A DNA stretch of 64,000 nucleotides from Paraburkholderia ginsengiterrae (GTDB lineage: Bacteria; Pseudomonadota; Gammaproteobacteria; Burkholderiales; Burkholderiaceae). Both the position numbers and the translations under genes were made by a program. The notes under the pieces were generated by a model, which saw only the letters and a program-made list of their open reading frames with translations, was not told the origin of the DNA and did not search any database. The stretch is taken from NCBI RefSeq assembly GCF_001645125.1, contig NZ_LXKA01000033.1, positions 62,001-126,000 on the forward strand, given 5' to 3'. Each line of letters begins with the position of its first letter. Positions within the stretch are counted from its first letter, which is position 1. Shown here one piece after another: positions 60,172 through 64,000 of the stretch.

Positions 60172-61224
60172 TCATTCGTAGGCGCTTTCGCCGAGCAAGC
60201 CAGCGGCGGCTGCCGCGCCGGCGCCTCGCACCGCGCAGGTCAGCGGTTCGTCCGCGACGCGGACCTCGAGGCCGATCTCGTTGCTCAACCGGCGGCTCAG
60301 GTTGCCGAGCAGCGCACCGCCGCCCGTCAGCACGATGCCGTGATTGGCGATGTCCGTCACCAGTTCGGCCGGCGCCTCTTCGAGCCCGCGCTTCACGGCG
60401 CCGATCACCTGGCGCAGCGGCCCTTCGATTGCATCGGCAATGTCGTGGTTGCTCAACTGGACCGTGCGCGGCAGGCCGTCGTCGACGCTGCGCCCGGTCG
60501 CGTTGATGTGTTCGAACGGCACGTCGCGCATGGCCGAGCCGATGGTCTTTTTGACGTGTTCAGCGGTCTGCTCGCCGAGCAGCACGCCGTACAGATTGCG
60601 CACGTAGCTCACGATCGCCGAATCGAAACTGTCACCGCCTACGCGCACAGAGCCGCTGTACGCCATGCCGCCCAGCGCGATCACACCGACTTCAGTCGTG
60701 CCGCCGCCAATATCGACGACCATCGAACCGGTCGGCTCCGAGACCGGCAAACCCGCGCCGACCGCCGACGCCAGCGATTCGCCGATCAGGCTCACTTTCC
60801 ACGCGCCGGCCGCCACGGCCGCTTCCTTGATCGCGCGGCGCTCGACCTGGGTCGCGCCGGCCGGCACGCACAGGGTGAACGCAGCGCGGCGGCTGAACAG
60901 CGGCTGCGGACGCGCCATGCCGATGAATTGCCGGATCATGTGCTCGGCGGCGGAGAAATTGGCGATCACGCCGTGGCGCATCGGCCGCACGGCCTCAAGG
61001 TTGCCCGGTGTGCGGCCCAGCAGCTGACGCGCCTCGGTGCCGACTGCCGCAACGCGTTTCGGCCGGTCCGAGGTGTCTTTCTGGAAGCACACGACCGACG
61101 GCTGATTCAGCACGATGCCGCCGTTGTCGGTGTAAATGAGGGTATTGGCCGTGCCGAGGTCCACCGCCACGGCATGACGGAACAAGCGATCGAAAAGCGG
61201 GTAATGCGGCGTCGGTCTGGCCAT
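60172..61224 (-). CDS. MreB-like actin homologue, standalone
   Basis: A 350-residue MreB-family ATPase: VAVDLGTANTLIY (phosphate-1), MVVDIGGGTTEVGVIALGG (phosphate-2), HGIVLTGGGALLGNL (adenosine). It has the full length of MreB and no C-terminal tail. It is not next to mreC/mreD/pbp2/rodA, so it is a second, orphan MreB; shape, septum or other cytoskeletal roles are possible. ATG 61222-61224; no good ribosome site visible. Confidence 0.85.
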   Translation of the reverse strand: MARPTPHYPLFDRLFRHAVAVDLGTANTLIYTDNGGIVLNQPSVVCFQKDTSDRPKRVAAVGTEARQLLGRTPGNLEAVRPMRHGVIANFSAAEHMIRQFIGMARPQPLFSRRAAFTLCVPAGATQVERRAIKEAAVAAGAWKVSLIGESLASAVGAGLPVSEPTGSMVVDIGGGTTEVGVIALGGMAYSGSVRVGGDSFDSAIVSYVRNLYGVLLGEQTAEHVKKTIGSAMRDVPFEHINATGRSVDDGLPRTVQLSNHDIADAIEGPLRQVIGAVKRGLEEAPAELVTDIANHGIVLTGGGALLGNLSRRLSNEIGLEVRVADEPLTCAVRGAGAAAAAGLLGESAYE

Positions 61225-61415
61225 AAGAAGGCTCTGATGTGTCGTTATCTGCCCTTGCCAGGCAGTCTGGAAAATGCGCCCCCGGTCACCCGAGCCGCTC
61301 GGCACGCCCTTGAGGACGTTACGCGCTCCGCGCGGCGGGGGTGATTTTCATGCTTATGACCAGATAACGGCAAGCAGATCGGAACCTTTAGAGCCAGTTT
61401 TCAATGAGGGCCGTG

Positions 61416-62075
61416 TCAGCCGCGCGACAGCGCGCCCAGCGCACGTTCCAGCGCCTCGTGGCCGAGCGCGACACCGTCGGCGTTGATGGTGTGGCCGACG
61501 CCCGGCAAGGCATAGGCGTCGACGCTGTAGCCGGCCTCGCTGAAGGCGTCCGCGGCGGCTTCGAGCTCCCGCACCGGAATCACCTCGTCGTCTTCACCGT
61601 GAATCAGCGTGAGCGGTGTGCCGTTGTGCGCGACGATGGCCGAGGCGAGCCGCCCCGAATACGCGACCACACCGGCCGCGCCTTCCGCGCTGGCCGCCAC
61701 ATGATGCATCGCCATGATCGAACCTTGCGAAAACCCGACTAACGCAAGTCGCTCGAAAGGCAATTGCCAATGCGCCAGTTCCGCCTCGAGCATGCGCCGC
61801 ATCGCCGGATAGGCCGCGGCAACGCGCGCCTCGCGATTGCTCACGTCGACGTCGCGCAGGCTGAACCACTGACGCCCGCCAAAGCCGCCATCGAAAGCGT
61901 CGGTGCCCTCGAGCGAGGTGAACGCCACATCCGGCAGGCTTTGGCTCCAGATATCCGCGAGCGGCATCAGATCACGCGCATTGCTGCCGACGCCGTGCAT
62001 CAGCACCACGAGCCCCGTGGCCGGCGCGCTCACCGGCGCGCGCCGCCAGCCATGTTCGAATTGCTCCCAGGCCAT
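61416..62075 (-). CDS. YpfH-type carboxylesterase/phospholipase
   Basis: A 219-residue alpha/beta hydrolase of the phospholipase/carboxylesterase group. VVLMHGVGSNARDL (oxyanion), GFSQGSIMAM (Ser), HGEDDEVIPV (Asp), GVGHTINADG (His). ATG 62073-62075 follows AAGGAAAAGGAT, a good ribosome site. Convergent-free single gene, divergent from the efflux gene. Confidence 0.88.
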   Translation of the reverse strand: MAWEQFEHGWRRAPVSAPATGLVVLMHGVGSNARDLMPLADIWSQSLPDVAFTSLEGTDAFDGGFGGRQWFSLRDVDVSNREARVAAAYPAMRRMLEAELAHWQLPFERLALVGFSQGSIMAMHHVAASAEGAAGVVAYSGRLASAIVAHNGTPLTLIHGEDDEVIPVRELEAAADAFSEAGYSVDAYALPGVGHTINADGVALGHEALERALGALSRG

Positions 62076-62263
62076 ATCCTTTTCCTTCTGGTTATTGATT
62101 TGCGGTTCGAATATCCGTATGCGCAAGGCAGCGCGGTGCACATGTCGCAGCGCGTCGTGCCGCCCCATACGGTCTTAGCCGGGAGCATACGCTGCCGGAT
62201 GCGTTTTCGCCCCAGCCCTTGCATGCGCCGACGACGCCAAATCGCGATTGCAGGTATTCTTTT

Positions 62264-63949
62264 GTGAGCATTCAGCGGACTTTGCGGCCCCACGCCTCGC
62301 GCGGGCAGCGAGTCGCTCTCGACGCGGACCGTCCGCGGCCTACCGATCCTGAGAACCGTTTTAGCCAGCCCGCTTCTGCGCCCCCTTCCGCGCCCGCTTC
62401 CGCGCCGCCCCCTCCACCGCCCCCGTTGCAGGGCGGCCGCCTCGTTCTGGCTACCATCGCCGTTGCGCTAGCGACGTTCATGAACGTGCTCGACACGTCG
62501 ATCGCGAACGTTGCGATCCCAACCATTTCCGGCAACCTGGGCGTTTCGGTCGACGAAGGCACATGGGTCATCACCGTGTTCGCCGCGGCCAATGCCGTGT
62601 CGATTCCGCTCACCGGCTGGCTCACGCAGCGCATCGGCCAGGTGAAGCTCTTCGTCAGCGCGATTCTGATGTTCGTGCTGGCTTCGTGGCTGTGCGGCGT
62701 GGCGCCGACGCTGCCCATCCTGCTGCTCGCGCGGATCTTTCAGGGCGCCGTGGCCGGCCCGCTGATTCCGCTGTCGCAAGCCATTCTGCTCGGTTCGTAT
62801 CCAAAAGAGAAATCGTCCACCGCACTCTCGTTGTGGGCCATGACTGCAACCGTCGGCCCGATTGCGGGCCCTGCCCTCGGCGGCTGGATCACGGACAGTT
62901 ACAGCTGGTCGTGGATCTTCTACATCAACATTCCGGTCGGGATATTTGCGGCTGGTGTGACATGGATGATCTACCGCACCCGTGAATCGCCGACCCGCAA
63001 GCCGCCCATCGACGTGGTCGGGCTGGGCCTCCTGATCGCGTGGGTCGCCTCGCTGCAGATCATGCTCGACAAGGGCAAGGATCTCGACTGGTTCAACTCG
63101 CCGGTGATCGTGGTGCTCGGCATCACCGCGCTGATCAGTTTTGCGTTTTTCCTCGTGTGGGAGTTGACCGAGGAGCATCCGATCGTCGATTTGAGGCTCT
63201 TCCAGCAGCGCAATTTTCTCGGCGGCACGATTGCGATTTCGGTTGCGTATGGCGTGTTCTTCGGCAACCTCGTGCTGTTGCCGCAATGGATGCAGGAATA
63301 TCTGAACTACCGCTCCGTGGATGCCGGCCTCGTGACCGCACCGCTCGGCGTGTTCGCGGTGCTGCTCGCGCCGGTGATGGGCCGCGTGCTGCCGCGCTCG
63401 GACGCGCGCGTGATTGCCACGCTGGCGTTTTTCGGCTTCGCCGGCGTGTTTTATATGCGCTCGAAATACGTCATTGAAATCGACACCTGGCATCTGGTGC
63501 TGCCTACCCTGCTGCAAGGTATTCCAATGGCCTTGTTCTTCGTGCCGCTGACCGCGATCATTCTGTCCGGCCAGCCGCCGAGCAAGATTCCGGCCGCAGC
63601 GGGTCTGTCGAATTTCGTGCGCGTGTTTTGCGGCGCGGTCGGCACGTCGATCGCGGGCAACGAGTGGAACAACCGTATCGCGCTGCATCACGAACGGCTC
63701 ACCGAGCAGGCCACCATCAATAACCCGGTGTTCAACCAGCAGATCGATTCAACGCAGACGCTGTTGAATCTGAATCAGCAATCGGCGCATGCGCTGTTCG
63801 ATTTCACCGTGAATACGCAAGCCGCGATGATGGGGCTGAACGACATCTTTTTCGTGTCGGCCGTCATCTTCATTCTGATCGTTCCGCTGATCTGGATTAC
63901 GCGGCCGGGCAAAGGCGGCGGCGGATCGGACGCGGCGGGCGCGCACTGA
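62264..63949 (+). CDS. DHA2 (EmrB/QacA) multidrug efflux transporter
   Basis: A 561-residue, 14-helix MFS drug:H+ antiporter. Helix 1 has LDTSIANVAIPTI, the motif-A loop TQRIGQVKLFV, motif C as GPIAGPALGGWI, and a final SAVIFILIVPLIW helix. The N-terminal 60 residues are Pro/Ala-rich and cytoplasmic. No emrA membrane-fusion gene follows in the window. The start is uncertain: GTG 62264 is chosen with AGGT upstream; TTG 62219 is possible. It is a paralogue of the frameshifted pump at 30459-32016. Confidence 0.88.
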   Translation: MSIQRTLRPHASRGQRVALDADRPRPTDPENRFSQPASAPPSAPASAPPPPPPPLQGGRLVLATIAVALATFMNVLDTSIANVAIPTISGNLGVSVDEGTWVITVFAAANAVSIPLTGWLTQRIGQVKLFVSAILMFVLASWLCGVAPTLPILLLARIFQGAVAGPLIPLSQAILLGSYPKEKSSTALSLWAMTATVGPIAGPALGGWITDSYSWSWIFYINIPVGIFAAGVTWMIYRTRESPTRKPPIDVVGLGLLIAWVASLQIMLDKGKDLDWFNSPVIVVLGITALISFAFFLVWELTEEHPIVDLRLFQQRNFLGGTIAISVAYGVFFGNLVLLPQWMQEYLNYRSVDAGLVTAPLGVFAVLLAPVMGRVLPRSDARVIATLAFFGFAGVFYMRSKYVIEIDTWHLVLPTLLQGIPMALFFVPLTAIILSGQPPSKIPAAAGLSNFVRVFCGAVGTSIAGNEWNNRIALHHERLTEQATINNPVFNQQIDSTQTLLNLNQQSAHALFDFTVNTQAAMMGLNDIFFVSAVIFILIVPLIWITRPGKGGGGSDAAGAH

Positions 63950-64000
63950 TCGCGCGGCATGGCATTCGGCTGGCGTTGACTTGATGCGCCTGGCAGCGGT

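Overview
The window is high-GC proteobacterial DNA. Its content fits a Paraburkholderia/Burkholderia (Betaproteobacteria) replicon, probably a secondary chromosome. The clues are a DUF4148 secreted protein, a BDSF-type RpfF/RpfR pair like the one on chromosome 2 of B. cenocepacia, an extra sigma-54 gene, ISKra4-type remnants and many single-copy catabolic operons. The assignment is from recognition only; no 16S rRNA, replication or tRNA gene is present.

Layout. 0.2-1.5 kb: a sulfotransferase fused to APS kinase. 1.6-5.6 kb: a two-gene DNA-repair operon (FAN1-type VRR-NUC nuclease and an Fe-S XPD/DinG-type helicase) behind a perfect LexA box. 5.7-9.4 kb: the lutABC lactate-oxidation operon and its FadR-type regulator, with an operator palindrome upstream of lutA. 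9.7-14.5 kb: a serine carboxypeptidase, an AruH-like aminotransferase and an rpoN paralogue with its own -24/-12-like promoter. 14.9-19.2 kb: envelope, stress and redox genes. 19.4-27.2 kb: the Lhr helicase, then the convergent rpfR/rpfF pair (c-di-GMP receptor-enzyme and BDSF synthase). 27.7-34.4 kb: an M20 peptidase, small membrane or stress proteins, a frameshifted DHA2 efflux gene with its TetR regulator, an eroded MFS fragment and osmC.

34.6-38.6 kb: an RpiR regulator and an aminotransferase/C45 hydrolase/CMD operon that share one operator-like palindrome. 38.8-40.0 kb: wreckage of two insertion sequences. 40.2-52.5 kb: a deoxyribose-type catabolic island. It has a DeoR regulator, an eight-gene operon (deoC, an ALDH16-type dehydrogenase, a FucU-type mutarotase, a ribokinase-family kinase and a complete sugar ABC importer) and a divergent FGGY kinase. 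The likely flow is uptake, mutarotation, phosphorylation, DeoC cleavage to glyceraldehyde-3-phosphate and acetaldehyde, then aldehyde oxidation. 52.5-54.1 kb: a deletion scar (SDR start fused to a LysR effector domain) followed by three tiny genes, one of them a 48-codon DUF2934 gene. 54.4-64 kb: glycogen-debranching-type glucosidase, citrate synthase, a candidate small RNA terminator, two alpha/beta hydrolases, a lone MreB paralogue and a second DHA2 efflux pump.

The most unusual items are the SOS-controlled FAN1/helicase pair, whose helicase carries its own PD-(D/E)XK-like N-terminus; the sulfotransferase-APS kinase fusion; the deoxyribose operon with an animal-like DERA and a two-domain ALDH16; and several operator pairs visible directly in the DNA (LexA, FadR-type, TetR-type, RpiR-type, DeoR-type).
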